DNA of 64,000 nucleotides from Acidobacteriota bacterium (GTDB lineage Bacteria; Acidobacteriota; Terriglobia; Bryobacterales; Bryobacteraceae): assembly GCA_947470805.1 (NCBI GenBank), contig CANIVU010000004.1, positions 94,891 through 158,890 of the forward strand, given 5' to 3'. Position numbers and translations under genes: made by a program. The notes under the pieces were generated by a model that ran no database searches, was not told where the DNA came from, and was given only the letters and a program-made list of their open reading frames with translations. Of the stretch, positions 15,953 through 24,676 are shown piece after piece. Position 1 is the stretch's first letter; each line of letters opens with the position of its first letter.

Positions 15953-16848
15953 GCAACCACGTAATCACCACCACCAATCTCGGCATGCGCTACGGCCGCC
16001 ACACGGTCTTGAACGGACTCAACCTCGAAGTCCCGCGCGGCAGCGTCTACGCCCTCGTCGGCTCCAACGGCGCCGGCAAAACCACCACCCTCCAAATCCT
16101 CATGAACCTCCTCCGCGGCCATACCGGCGCGGCCACCGTCCTCGGTGTCGACTCCCGCCATCTCACCGTCAAAGAATACGCCCGCATCGGCTACGTCTCC
16201 GAAGGCCAGGAGATGCCGGACTCCATGACCGTTGCTGAATTCCTCGCCTTCTGGCGGCCGTTCTATCCCAAATGGGACCCCGCCCGCGAACAGGAACTCC
16301 TCCAACTCCTCCGCCTTCCCCTCGACCGCAAATTGAAACACCTCTCCCGCGGCATGCGCATGAAGGCCGCCCTAATTAGCTCCCTCTCCTACCGCCCCGA
16401 ACTCATCGTCCTCGACGAACCCTTCAGCGGTCTCGACCCTCTCATCCGCGATGAATTCATCGAAGGCCTCCTCGCTCACGCCGACGAGTCGACAATTCTC
16501 ATCTCCTCCCACGACCTCGCCGAAATCGAAAGCTTCTCCAGCCACGTCGGCCTCCTCGAAGACGGCCACATGGCCTTCTCCGAAGAAACAACCACCCTCA
16601 CCAACCGCTTCCGCGAAATCGAAGTCCGCACCGAAATCGCCCAACTTCCCTCGAATCTCCCCAAAACCTGGGTCCGCGCCGAAACCACCGCCGCCCTCGT
16701 CCGCTTCGTCGAAACACAGTGGCACCCCGAACGCACCGCAAGCGAAATCAACGAAGTGTTCCCCACCGCCACCGCGTTCCAGGCCAACGCCATGCCCCTG
16801 CGCGCCATCTTCGTCGCCCTCGCCAAAGCCGCGAGGAAGGCGGCCTAG
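15949..16848 (+). CDS. ABC transporter ATP-binding protein
   Basis: From ATG 15949, preceded by GGAGG, the 299-residue protein has Walker A (GSNGAGKTTT), the Q-loop region (VSEGQEMP), the signature LSRGMRMK, Walker B (LIVLDEP) and the H-loop (SSHD). The C-terminal third is variable, as in YtrB/BcrA-type exporters. The track start at 15922 lies within the regulator. It should energise the three membrane proteins encoded next. Confidence 0.95.
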   Translation: MSNHVITTTNLGMRYGRHTVLNGLNLEVPRGSVYALVGSNGAGKTTTLQILMNLLRGHTGAATVLGVDSRHLTVKEYARIGYVSEGQEMPDSMTVAEFLAFWRPFYPKWDPAREQELLQLLRLPLDRKLKHLSRGMRMKAALISSLSYRPELIVLDEPFSGLDPLIRDEFIEGLLAHADESTILISSHDLAEIESFSSHVGLLEDGHMAFSEETTTLTNRFREIEVRTEIAQLPSNLPKTWVRAETTAALVRFVETQWHPERTASEINEVFPTATAFQANAMPLRAIFVALAKAARKAA

Positions 16849-16849
16849 T

Positions 16850-18379
16850 GTGCGCCACATCCTCCACATCGTAAGCAAGGACCTCCGCCAAGCCTGGCCC
16901 TACGGCGCCGCCGCGCTAGCCCTCCTCGTCGTAAACACAGCCAACTTCGCCCACGTCCTCGCCACCCGCGGCACCGAACAAGCCGCCGCCCTCGCCATCC
17001 AACTCCCGCTCGATTGGCTCCTCGCCATCACCTGGGCGCTCTACTACGGCGTCGTCCTCCTCGGCGACACCATCCCCGGCACCCGCCAGCATTGGATCTC
17101 CCGTCCCCTCCGCTGGCAGTCGCTCCTCGCCGCCAAACTCCTGCTGCTTCCCCTATTCGCCCTCCCCGTCGCCGCCGCCCATCTGGTCCAACTCAGCCTC
17201 CGCGGCTTCCCCCTCGCCGATCACGCCTCCCCCGTCATCGCCAACGCCCTCTGGCTCGTCTTCGCCGGTCTGCTCCCGGTCGCCGCCCTCGCCAGCCTCT
17301 GCCGCAACCTTCAACAACTCGCCCTCTGGATCCTCGCCCTCGCCGCCGGCATCCTCGCCGTCCAACAATGGGACCCCGCCCTGCCAACGACCCTGCAAGG
17401 TGTCGTCAACGATGTCACCGTCGCCGCCGTAATCCTCGCCTGCGCCGCCATCCTCCTCTGGCAATACGCCACCCGCCGCACCGCCCCGGCCCGCATCGCC
17501 ACCATCGCCCTCGCCTTCGTCATCGCCACCCTCCCCCACTGGCCCGCCGCCCTCTGGCGCACGCTGATCCACACCAAGGACAACCCCCTCACCCTCGCCC
17601 TCAGCCCGCCCATCGAATGGGACGGCGACGTCCTTCGTGTCCCCCTCCACGCCAGCCATCTGGCAACCAAATCCAAACTCAGACGGAACGATTGGCTCGT
17701 CCACATCTCCACCCGCGAAGTCGCCACCACCGACGTCCGTACCGTGGATGAGTATGAGTTCGGACAAGCCGGCGACCTCGGGCTCTCCACTCCGTCCGGC
17801 TTCCTCACCGACCACGCCGCCGAACCCGTCAACGTCGACATCACCGGCGAATTCACCGTCCTCTCCGAACCGCGCCACGCATCCGTCCCCACCCAAGGCG
17901 AACGTTTCCTCCTCGGCATCGGCCGCTGCCAGGGCTGGGTCGACAAGCTGCAAATCATCGAGTGTCAATCGGTCCTCGGCGCCGCCAACCGCCTGGAAAT
18001 CGTCCCCGTCTGGCAGATCGGCGTCGAACCGAACGCCAAAACATCCTCCCTCGCATCGTCCAGCGAACAGGCGCCACTCGGCCTCCTCCCGCACCTTCAC
18101 CCCATCGCCCTGCTCAGCGGAGACGTCTTCGTGAACTGGAGCGCCAAGTACCCCGAAATCCACCTCCGCACCCGCACACCCATCGCCCACATCCAGCGCT
18201 CCCTGCAACTGCGCGGCGTCAAACTGGTCGATCTTCTTCCCCAGCCCAAACCCCGCGAGTCCCAGGAAAACGAATCCTCCCCCCTCGGTGACGTCCTCAA
18301 GCCGCCCGTGCCCACACCCACCTCGCCAATTGCCGACTACTTCTCGCCGCACAGCGCACCAGCAAAGGCACCCCAATGA
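16850..18379 (+). CDS. ABC-type permease-like membrane protein, paralogue 1
   Basis: The GTG at 16850 gives RHILHIVSKDLRQAW, the same N-terminal pattern as the next two genes; the track's longer N-terminus is in the ATPase region and out of frame. About six hydrophobic segments cover residues 18-260 (for example AALALLVVNTANF and LLLLPLFALPVAAAH), with the shared segment RQHWISRPLRWQSLLAAK. A soluble beta-rich C-terminal half carries GIGRCQGW. The fusion of an ABC-2-like membrane half with an extracytoplasmic domain is shared by all three paralogues. Substrate unknown. Confidence 0.85.
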   Translation: MRHILHIVSKDLRQAWPYGAAALALLVVNTANFAHVLATRGTEQAAALAIQLPLDWLLAITWALYYGVVLLGDTIPGTRQHWISRPLRWQSLLAAKLLLLPLFALPVAAAHLVQLSLRGFPLADHASPVIANALWLVFAGLLPVAALASLCRNLQQLALWILALAAGILAVQQWDPALPTTLQGVVNDVTVAAVILACAAILLWQYATRRTAPARIATIALAFVIATLPHWPAALWRTLIHTKDNPLTLALSPPIEWDGDVLRVPLHASHLATKSKLRRNDWLVHISTREVATTDVRTVDEYEFGQAGDLGLSTPSGFLTDHAAEPVNVDITGEFTVLSEPRHASVPTQGERFLLGIGRCQGWVDKLQIIECQSVLGAANRLEIVPVWQIGVEPNAKTSSLASSSEQAPLGLLPHLHPIALLSGDVFVNWSAKYPEIHLRTRTPIAHIQRSLQLRGVKLVDLLPQPKPRESQENESSPLGDVLKPPVPTPTSPIADYFSPHSAPAKAPQ

Positions 18380-19779
18380 ACCTCATCCTCCACATCGTAA
18401 AAAAGGATCTCCGCCAAACCTGGATGTGGGTCCTGGCCATGGCGCTCTCCCTCGCCGGCCTCGGCTGGGCCTCCTACATGAACTTCCACGCCCCGCCCCC
18501 GGACCGCAATCTCTGGTCCAACGCTCTCACCGGCTTCGCCGTCGCCACGATTGTCTCCACAGCTGTCTTCATCGCCATCCTCGTGCATTCCGAATCGCTC
18601 TGCGGCACCCGCGCCCACTGGCTCGGCCGCCCCATCGATTGGCGATATCTCCTCGCCGCCAAATCCCTCCTCACCATCACCGCCACCGCCCTGCCAGTCG
18701 TGCTCTTGATGACCGTCTTCCTCGCCGCCGAAGGCTTCCCGCCCGCGAACCACCTGACCGAAATCGGCTGGCGCACCGCCGTCGTTCTCACCATCTGGGT
18801 ACTCCCTCTCGCCGCCCTCGCCACCGTCACCGCGAACCTCCAACAAATGGCCCTCTGGCTCATCGGCCTCTTCGTGGCGTTCATCCTCGCCGCCTCCCTC
18901 CTGCACGGCCGCGACGGCGATTCCAACATCGCCAGTCTCGCCCTCATCGCCGTCCTCGGCACCGCCATCGCCATCTGGCAATACGCTACCCGCGGCGCGC
19001 GCGTCGCCCGCATCGCCCTCGCCGCCGGCGTACCTCTCTTCCTGGCCCTCCAAGGCATGTCCCCCCGCGCCGCGGCGACCGCCCCAGTGGCCGCCCTCAC
19101 GCTGGACGCTCCCCGCGCCTTTCCCAACAACGCCGTCAGAAACGACTACTACGCGCGCCACATCTTCCTCCCCGTCCGCGTCACCGGCATCAGCGATACA
19201 GAACTCGCCACGCTCGGCCCCACTCACCAACTCGAAATCGACGCCGCCGGCGACCGCATGGCCAAGGTCGATTTCCTCTTCCCAGCACTCCGCCGCGCCG
19301 GCACCGGCAACAACTACTGGCTCCAAATCCCCCTCCATCCCGCCTTCGCCCAACGCCACGCCAGGGACCCCATCAACATCCGCCTCCGCGCCCGGATGAC
19401 GCTCTACGACAACCGCCGCATCGTCCCCATCACTACCGCGCCAACCGACATCCCCGGCCTCGGCCGCTGCCACGCTGAAGCCGGCGCCATCTTCCAGGTC
19501 CGCTGCACCGCGCCCTTCCGCATCACCGCGCTCCTCGAACTCTTCCTCACCGGCGCCGACCCCGAACGGGCCATCTCCCTGCAAGTCCGCGAATCTACCC
19601 TCTCCCCGCTCGACATCGAAACACACCCCATCCCCGTCGAGCGCTTCATCGGCTATGTCCCCACCGGCCACGACCTGCTCCCGACAGAACGCATCGAACT
19701 CTCCATCGCCAATCCCCGCGCCAACATCGAAACCGAGTTCACCCTCACCGGCCTCCGCCTGCAGGATTATGCCAAGTGA
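18376..19779 (+). CDS. ABC-type permease-like membrane protein, paralogue 2
   Basis: Coupled to paralogue 1 by ATGA. It starts MNLILHIVKKDLRQTW and has hydrophobic segments through about residue 230, the shared segment RAHWLGRPIDWRYLLAAK and a C-terminal beta-rich domain with GLGRCHAE. Length 467. Equivalent position and motifs show it arose by tandem duplication. The three copies probably assemble as a hetero-oligomer with the single ATPase, or are alternatives to one another. Confidence 0.85.
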   Translation: MNLILHIVKKDLRQTWMWVLAMALSLAGLGWASYMNFHAPPPDRNLWSNALTGFAVATIVSTAVFIAILVHSESLCGTRAHWLGRPIDWRYLLAAKSLLTITATALPVVLLMTVFLAAEGFPPANHLTEIGWRTAVVLTIWVLPLAALATVTANLQQMALWLIGLFVAFILAASLLHGRDGDSNIASLALIAVLGTAIAIWQYATRGARVARIALAAGVPLFLALQGMSPRAAATAPVAALTLDAPRAFPNNAVRNDYYARHIFLPVRVTGISDTELATLGPTHQLEIDAAGDRMAKVDFLFPALRRAGTGNNYWLQIPLHPAFAQRHARDPINIRLRARMTLYDNRRIVPITTAPTDIPGLGRCHAEAGAIFQVRCTAPFRITALLELFLTGADPERAISLQVRESTLSPLDIETHPIPVERFIGYVPTGHDLLPTERIELSIANPRANIETEFTLTGLRLQDYAK

Positions 19780-21146
19780 ACCTGCTCCTCCACATCGCAA
19801 AGAAGGACCTTCGCCAATCCTGGGCCCTCCTCGCCGCCACGCTCGCTCTATTCCTCCTCACCACCTGGACACTCTCCGCGCCCCGCCAACCGCGAAGCGA
19901 GTGGGTAGACTTGGAAACCGTCGTCCTGGTGACCTGGATGATCGCCACCGGAATGCTCTGGCAACGCGAACCGCTCCCCGGCCAGCGAGCCTACTGGTTC
20001 GCCCGTCCACTCCGCTGGCAGGACTTACTCCAAGCCAAATCGATCGTCGTCGCCGTCGCCATCTTCCTCCCCATCCTCGCCACGCACGCCATCGTCGTCG
20101 CCGCCAACGGCCTCCCGGTCGCGCCGAATCTCCCCGCGCTCGCCTGGAACGCCGCCATGATCGTCGCGCTCTACATCCTGCCCGTCGCCGTTCTGGCCGC
20201 CATCACGCGCAACCTGCAGCAATTAATCCTCTGGGTCCTGGCCATCTTCGCCGCCGGCATCCTGGCGATGCAGGCCTACCCGATTGCCCCCCAAACCTTT
20301 GCGATAGCCAACACCGTCACCAACGCGCTCAACATCGTCGCCCTCCTCGCCATCCTCATCTGGCAGTACCGCACCCGCTCAACCCGCGCCGGCCGCATGG
20401 TCGTCATCGCGTTGACTCTCGTCCTCCGCGCCCTCCCCAATTGGCTACCGGAGCCCGCGTGGTTCGCGCTCCAACGCGTATTCTCGCCCGCCCACCCGAT
20501 CCAGTTCGAACTCCGCCCGGAATCCATTAACTTCCGAAACGATTTCCGCGCCGGCTTCCGCCCCCTAATCCAAATCCCCATTTCTTTCGCCGGGCTCGCC
20601 CTAGGCCAGACCGTGGAGTTCACGGGATTTCACCACACGCTGGTCACCGCCGGCGGGGAGCAAACGACGGATGCCGAAGTCCGCCGTCCACCTGGGGCCA
20701 CCGACCTCAGCGTCCTCCTGCCCAGGGAGTTCGGACGCCGTCATCAGCAACAACCCTACGACCTTTCCTTCACCGCCGAACTCACCGTCTACGAAGCGCC
20801 CCGAACGTTCTCCGTCGCCGTCGGCGAGTCCATCGATATCCCCGGCTTCGGCCGCTGCCAGAGTTGGTCCGACGGCTATCTCCGGGTCCAATGCCAGACC
20901 GTGCTCGGCACCACCGACCGCGTGGATGGACGTTGGGCCGCCAAGGACCCGGCAACGAACTCCCTGGCCGTGCTGTCCATAGCAGAAGACGGTGCCCCGT
21001 TGGCGGGGAAACTCACACCAGTCACCATCCTGCGCGGCGGCTTTCAGGCCCAGTCCGTCTACAGCAACGGCCGCATCTACATCAATCTCCGCAAACCCAT
21101 CGCCCACGTCCAGCGGCGCATCGAACTCACCGGCATCCGCGAATAA
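19776..21146 (+). CDS. ABC-type permease-like membrane protein, paralogue 3
   Basis: The GTG start overlaps the previous stop (GTGA). It opens with NLLLHIAKKDLRQSW and carries the shared segments RAYWFARPLRWQDLLQAK and GFGRCQSW in the C-terminal domain (456 aa). It is the last gene of the YtrA-ABC operon. No separate substrate-binding protein is present, which fits an exporter or a stress-type YtrA system. Confidence 0.85.
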   Translation: MNLLLHIAKKDLRQSWALLAATLALFLLTTWTLSAPRQPRSEWVDLETVVLVTWMIATGMLWQREPLPGQRAYWFARPLRWQDLLQAKSIVVAVAIFLPILATHAIVVAANGLPVAPNLPALAWNAAMIVALYILPVAVLAAITRNLQQLILWVLAIFAAGILAMQAYPIAPQTFAIANTVTNALNIVALLAILIWQYRTRSTRAGRMVVIALTLVLRALPNWLPEPAWFALQRVFSPAHPIQFELRPESINFRNDFRAGFRPLIQIPISFAGLALGQTVEFTGFHHTLVTAGGEQTTDAEVRRPPGATDLSVLLPREFGRRHQQQPYDLSFTAELTVYEAPRTFSVAVGESIDIPGFGRCQSWSDGYLRVQCQTVLGTTDRVDGRWAAKDPATNSLAVLSIAEDGAPLAGKLTPVTILRGGFQAQSVYSNGRIYINLRKPIAHVQRRIELTGIRE

Positions 21147-21221
21147 ACTGCGTCCAGCACAATCCAAAGCGGGACCGCCGTGATGCCATTCGCGCGGACC
21201 CATTGGGGCAGCGCCGATCCG

Positions 21222-21620
21222 CTAATCCAGCGCTTCCGGCTTCAGCTCGATGTTCTTCTCACCGGCCGCCTTCTTCTCCATGTACTTCTTCACCCACGCG
21301 TCCCAGCTCTTGCCCGACGCCGTGTCCCGGCCCGTGAACGCCACGCCGCCGATCTCCGAATAGCGGATCTTCACCCGGTCCGTCGTCCCCGGCGGCATGA
21401 TGCGGATGTAGGAGTCGTGCAACGTCACGCCGCTCTTGCGGTCGAACAGATACCCATCCACCGTGGTACCGTCTTTCTTCGTCACCGTCACGTCGCCGCG
21501 ATAGTCGAAGGCCTTCTCTAACCCGGTGCGCAGATCCTCTTCGGTCTCCGCCGCCCAGACCTGCCCCTGCAACTCTTCGTGGGCGAAGCCAGGTGCTACT
21601 TCGAGTTCATCGGGATTCAA
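21222..21620 (-). CDS. Hypothetical protein coupled to hpnH
   Basis: The 132-residue protein has a beta-rich middle (DVTVTKKDGTTVDGYLFDR, VKIRYSEIGGVAFTG) resembling an SH3-like or Sm-like barrel, and a Lys-rich helical C-terminus (WDAWVKKYMEKKAAGEK). It has no signal peptide or cysteines. Its ATG overlaps the hpnH stop (4 nt), so the two are translated together; a role in hopanoid side-chain synthesis is inference from that coupling alone. Confidence 0.75.
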   Translation of the reverse strand: MNPDELEVAPGFAHEELQGQVWAAETEEDLRTGLEKAFDYRGDVTVTKKDGTTVDGYLFDRKSGVTLHDSYIRIMPPGTTDRVKIRYSEIGGVAFTGRDTASGKSWDAWVKKYMEKKAAGEKNIELKPEALD

Positions 21621-22735
21621 ACCTGAACCTCGTCCTTCGCTTTCGTCTGAATCTGCACCAGCGGTCCGGCCGCCGGATGCTTGAAGTGTTTATCCAACGC
21701 CGCCATCGCGGCCTGGTCTTCGTACTTGCCGAACAGCGTCGCGCGGGCCGTGTAGAACAACCCCTTCAGCGACCCGAACGTATAATCCACCGCCGAGGCT
21801 TCGTAGCCGGAATGTACCATGCAGTTGGCGCACTTCGGATTGCCGGACTCGGTGCCGTAGTTGTCCCAGTTGGTGTCGGCCAGCAGTTCGGCGTAGGTAT
21901 CGGCGTAGCCGTCCTGCAGCAGATAGCAAGGCTTCTGCCAGCCGAAGATGTTGTACGTGGGCATGCCCCAGGGCGTGCACTTGAAGTGCTGTTTACCCAT
22001 CAGGAACTCCAGGAACAGCGGCGACATGTTGAACTGCCAGTTCGCCTTGCGGTTGGAGAGGATCGTGTTGAACAGCGTGCGCGTCCGCGCGCGGCCCAGA
22101 AAGTGGCTCTGGTCCGGCGCCTTGTCGTAGGAGTAGCCGGGCGAAACCATCATGCCCTCGACACCAGCGTCCATCATCTCATCGAAGAACGCGCGGACGG
22201 AGTTCGGGTCGGTGCCGTCGAACAGCGTGGTGTTGGTGGTGACGCGGAAGCCCTTCGCCACCGCTTCGCGAATGGCTTCGAGCGCAACGTCGTAGCCGCC
22301 TTCTTTGCAGACGGCGAAGTCGTGGTGTTCGCGCTGGCCGTCCATGTGGACGGAGAAGCTCAGGTATTTCGACGGCTTGAACAGGTGCAGCTTTTCTTTC
22401 AGCAGCAGCGCGTTCGTGCACATGTAGACGTACTTCTTGCGCGCGACCAGGCCCTCGATGATTTCGTGAATTTGCGGGTGCAACAGCGGCTCGCCGCCGG
22501 GGATGGCGATCGTGGGCGCGCCGCATTCGTCGGCGGCTTTGAAACACTGCTCCGGCGTCATGTTCTGTTTCAACACGTGCGCGGGGTACTGGATCTTGCC
22601 GCAACCGGCGCAGGCGAGATTGCAACGGAAGAGCGGTTCCAACATGAGGGTCAGCGGGTAGCGCTTTCGCCCCATCAACTTCTGCTTGATCACATAGGTC
22701 GCGACGGTCCACATCTGCGACACCGGTATGGGCAT
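21617..22735 (-). CDS. hpnH: Adenosyl-hopene transferase HpnH (radical SAM)
   Basis: HpnH joins the 5'-deoxyadenosyl group of SAM to hopene, the first step toward C35 hopanoids. The iron-sulfur motif is CNLACAGCGKI (CxxxCxxC), followed by IPGGEPLLHP. The N-terminal VSQMWTVATYVIKQKLMGRKRYP is diagnostic for the family. Length 372 is typical. Squalene-hopene cyclase is at 36.7 kb, so both hopanoid functions lie in the window but in separate operons. Confidence 0.96.
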   Translation of the reverse strand: MPIPVSQMWTVATYVIKQKLMGRKRYPLTLMLEPLFRCNLACAGCGKIQYPAHVLKQNMTPEQCFKAADECGAPTIAIPGGEPLLHPQIHEIIEGLVARKKYVYMCTNALLLKEKLHLFKPSKYLSFSVHMDGQREHHDFAVCKEGGYDVALEAIREAVAKGFRVTTNTTLFDGTDPNSVRAFFDEMMDAGVEGMMVSPGYSYDKAPDQSHFLGRARTRTLFNTILSNRKANWQFNMSPLFLEFLMGKQHFKCTPWGMPTYNIFGWQKPCYLLQDGYADTYAELLADTNWDNYGTESGNPKCANCMVHSGYEASAVDYTFGSLKGLFYTARATLFGKYEDQAAMAALDKHFKHPAAGPLVQIQTKAKDEVQV

Positions 22736-22773
22736 CCCTAGTTCAATCCTTCCCGTTCGATCTTTCTATTTTC

Positions 22774-22779
22774 TATTAT
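22774..22779 (+). promoter_or_regulatory. -10-like TATTAT, 9 nt before the HAD gene
   Basis: TATTAT is followed by GACAGGGAC and ATG 22789. AGGGA could act as a weak ribosome binding site, but it lies too close for an ordinary leader, so a leaderless or very short-leader mRNA is suggested. Confidence 0.45.
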
Positions 22780-22788
22780 GACAGGGAC

Positions 22789-23496
22789 ATGTCCATTGCT
22801 GGCGTTCGCGCCCTCACCTTCGATGTTTTCGGAACCGTTGTGGATTGGAGAAAATCGGTCATCCACGAAGTAACGGCGATGGAACTGCCCGTTGACGCGG
22901 CGAAATTCGCAGACGAATGGCGCGCCGGGTATCAGCCGGCGATGGCCAAAGTGCGCGCGGGCGCGCTCGGGTGGACGAATATTGACGTGCTGCATCGGAT
23001 GATTCTGGACGAGCTGATCGAACGCCATTCGCTCCAAACGATGACCGAGCCGCAACGCGCCCGGCTGAACAGCGTCTGGCACCGGCTGGACCCGTGGCCG
23101 GACTCGGCGCGCGGCTTGGCGATGCTCCGGCGGCGGTACATCTGCGCGACGCTGTCGAACGGAAACGTGTCGCTGCTGGTGGATCTGGCGCGGCATGGCG
23201 GACTGACGTGGGACTGCGTGCTGTCGGGCGAGATCTACCGCGCCTACAAGCCGGACGCGGCCGTCTACCTGGGCGCGGCGGCGACGCTCGATTTGAAGCC
23301 GGAAGCAGTGATGATGGTGGCGGCGCACAAGAGCGATCTGCAGGCCGCGCGGAAGTTGGGATTGAAGACCGCTTTCGTCGAGCGGCCCTTGGAGCACGGC
23401 CCCGGCGGCAAAGCCGACCGGGGAGGAGAGGACTGGATGGATATCTACGCGAAGGACTTTGTCGACCTGGCGCGCCAACTGGGAGTGGCGGCGTGA
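22789..23496 (+). CDS. HAD-superfamily hydrolase, haloacid dehalogenase type II-like
   Basis: The protein (235 aa) has the HAD nucleophile motif TFDVFGTVVDW, motif II ATLSNGN, the Lys in YKPDAAVY and motif IV-like MMVAAHKSDLQAA. It aligns best with 2-haloacid dehalogenases, but the SSNxxD cluster of authentic L-2-haloacid dehalogenases reads AAHKSD here, so halide specificity is not assured. Its stop overlaps the start of an alpha-hydroxy-acid oxidase, which would oxidise the hydroxy acid a dehalogenase would release. Confidence 0.85.
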   Translation: MSIAGVRALTFDVFGTVVDWRKSVIHEVTAMELPVDAAKFADEWRAGYQPAMAKVRAGALGWTNIDVLHRMILDELIERHSLQTMTEPQRARLNSVWHRLDPWPDSARGLAMLRRRYICATLSNGNVSLLVDLARHGGLTWDCVLSGEIYRAYKPDAAVYLGAAATLDLKPEAVMMVAAHKSDLQAARKLGLKTAFVERPLEHGPGGKADRGGEDWMDIYAKDFVDLARQLGVAA

Positions 23497-24674
23497 ACCG
23501 GCGTCTGTTTTTACGGTACCTGCAGCAGTCGCCGCTTCTGGCGCTGGCGGCGGAGTTGGGCGGCCAGCCCGCCCGCAAGGCGCTGGCGTCGCCGAAGGAC
23601 GCGCTCGACATCTTTGACTTTCTGCCGCTGGCGGAAAAGAACGTGCAGTCGCAGCACTGGGCGTACCTGATGGGCGGCGCCGATGACGACGGCACGGTGC
23701 GCGCCAACGAGAACGCCTATTCGCAGTGGCAGATCCGCGCGCGGCGGCAGGTGGAGGTGGACAAGATCGACACCTCCGTCGAGCTGTTCGGCCAGAAGCA
23801 CGCCTACCCGATTTGGGTGGCGCCAGCCGCGGCTCACCAGGCGTTTCACGCAGAAGGGGAAGTGGCCACGGCGCGCGGGGCGGCGGCGCGGAAGGCGCAG
23901 ATGATTTTATCCACCAACGCGTCGCTGCACGTGCGCGAGGTGGCGCCGGCGTTTGGTTCTCCGCTTTGGTATCAGCTCTACACGCAGGCGGAGTTTGAAG
24001 TGTCCAAGCGCCTCGTCGGCGCGGCGGAGCAGGCGGGGTGCACGGTGCTCGCGATCACGGTCGATTCGGCGACGACCTCCAACCGCGTGACCGCCAACCG
24101 CGCCGGCGTGAAGACGGAGGCGCGGTGCCGGGCGTGCCATGGAACGACGCAGGCCGATTACTACAAAGAGCACGGGATGTACGAGGGCATCGACCCGGCG
24201 TTCGCCAAGCCCGGCGGCCGCGCGGTGACTTGGACGTTGGTGGAGCGGCTGCGCGCGGTGACCAAGATGAAGATTGTCATCAAGGGCATTATGACCGCCG
24301 AGGACGCGGCGAACTGCCTGCGGAATGGCGCGGATGGCATCATCGTCTCCAACCATGGCGGGCGGAGCGAGAACAGCTTGCAGGGCACGCTGGAGGCGCT
24401 GCCGGAGATTGTGGAGACGATCAACGGGCGGATTCCGGTGATGATCGATGGCGGCGTGCGGCGCGGCACGGATGTGTTCAAGGCGCTGGCGCTGGGGGCG
24501 AGCGCGGTGGGCATAGGACGGCCGTACATCTGGGGCCTGAGCGCTTTCGGGGCGGCGGGAGTGGAGCGGGTGTTGGAGTTAATCCAGACCGAGTTCGCGA
24601 TCACAATGAAGCTGGCGGGGAAGCAGGCGGCGCGGCACATTTCCCCTCTGGACGTGCGGCGTAGGACTATATAG
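23493..24674 (+). CDS. FMN-dependent alpha-hydroxy-acid oxidase (lactate/glycolate oxidase family)
   Basis: GTG at 23493 overlaps the previous stop (GTGA); the track's longer N-terminus is the HAD gene in another frame. The N-terminus NRRLFLRYLQQSPLLALAA is Tat-like, unusual for a family that is normally cytoplasmic. FMN and catalytic motifs are present: the Tyr in YLMGGADDD, VAPAAAH, the Lys in VIKGIM, the catalytic His/Arg in SNHGGR, and IDGGVRRGTDVFKAL. The family oxidises L-2-hydroxy acids to 2-keto acids. Confidence 0.92.
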   Translation: MNRRLFLRYLQQSPLLALAAELGGQPARKALASPKDALDIFDFLPLAEKNVQSQHWAYLMGGADDDGTVRANENAYSQWQIRARRQVEVDKIDTSVELFGQKHAYPIWVAPAAAHQAFHAEGEVATARGAAARKAQMILSTNASLHVREVAPAFGSPLWYQLYTQAEFEVSKRLVGAAEQAGCTVLAITVDSATTSNRVTANRAGVKTEARCRACHGTTQADYYKEHGMYEGIDPAFAKPGGRAVTWTLVERLRAVTKMKIVIKGIMTAEDAANCLRNGADGIIVSNHGGRSENSLQGTLEALPEIVETINGRIPVMIDGGVRRGTDVFKALALGASAVGIGRPYIWGLSAFGAAGVERVLELIQTEFAITMKLAGKQAARHISPLDVRRRTI

Positions 24675-24676
24675 TC

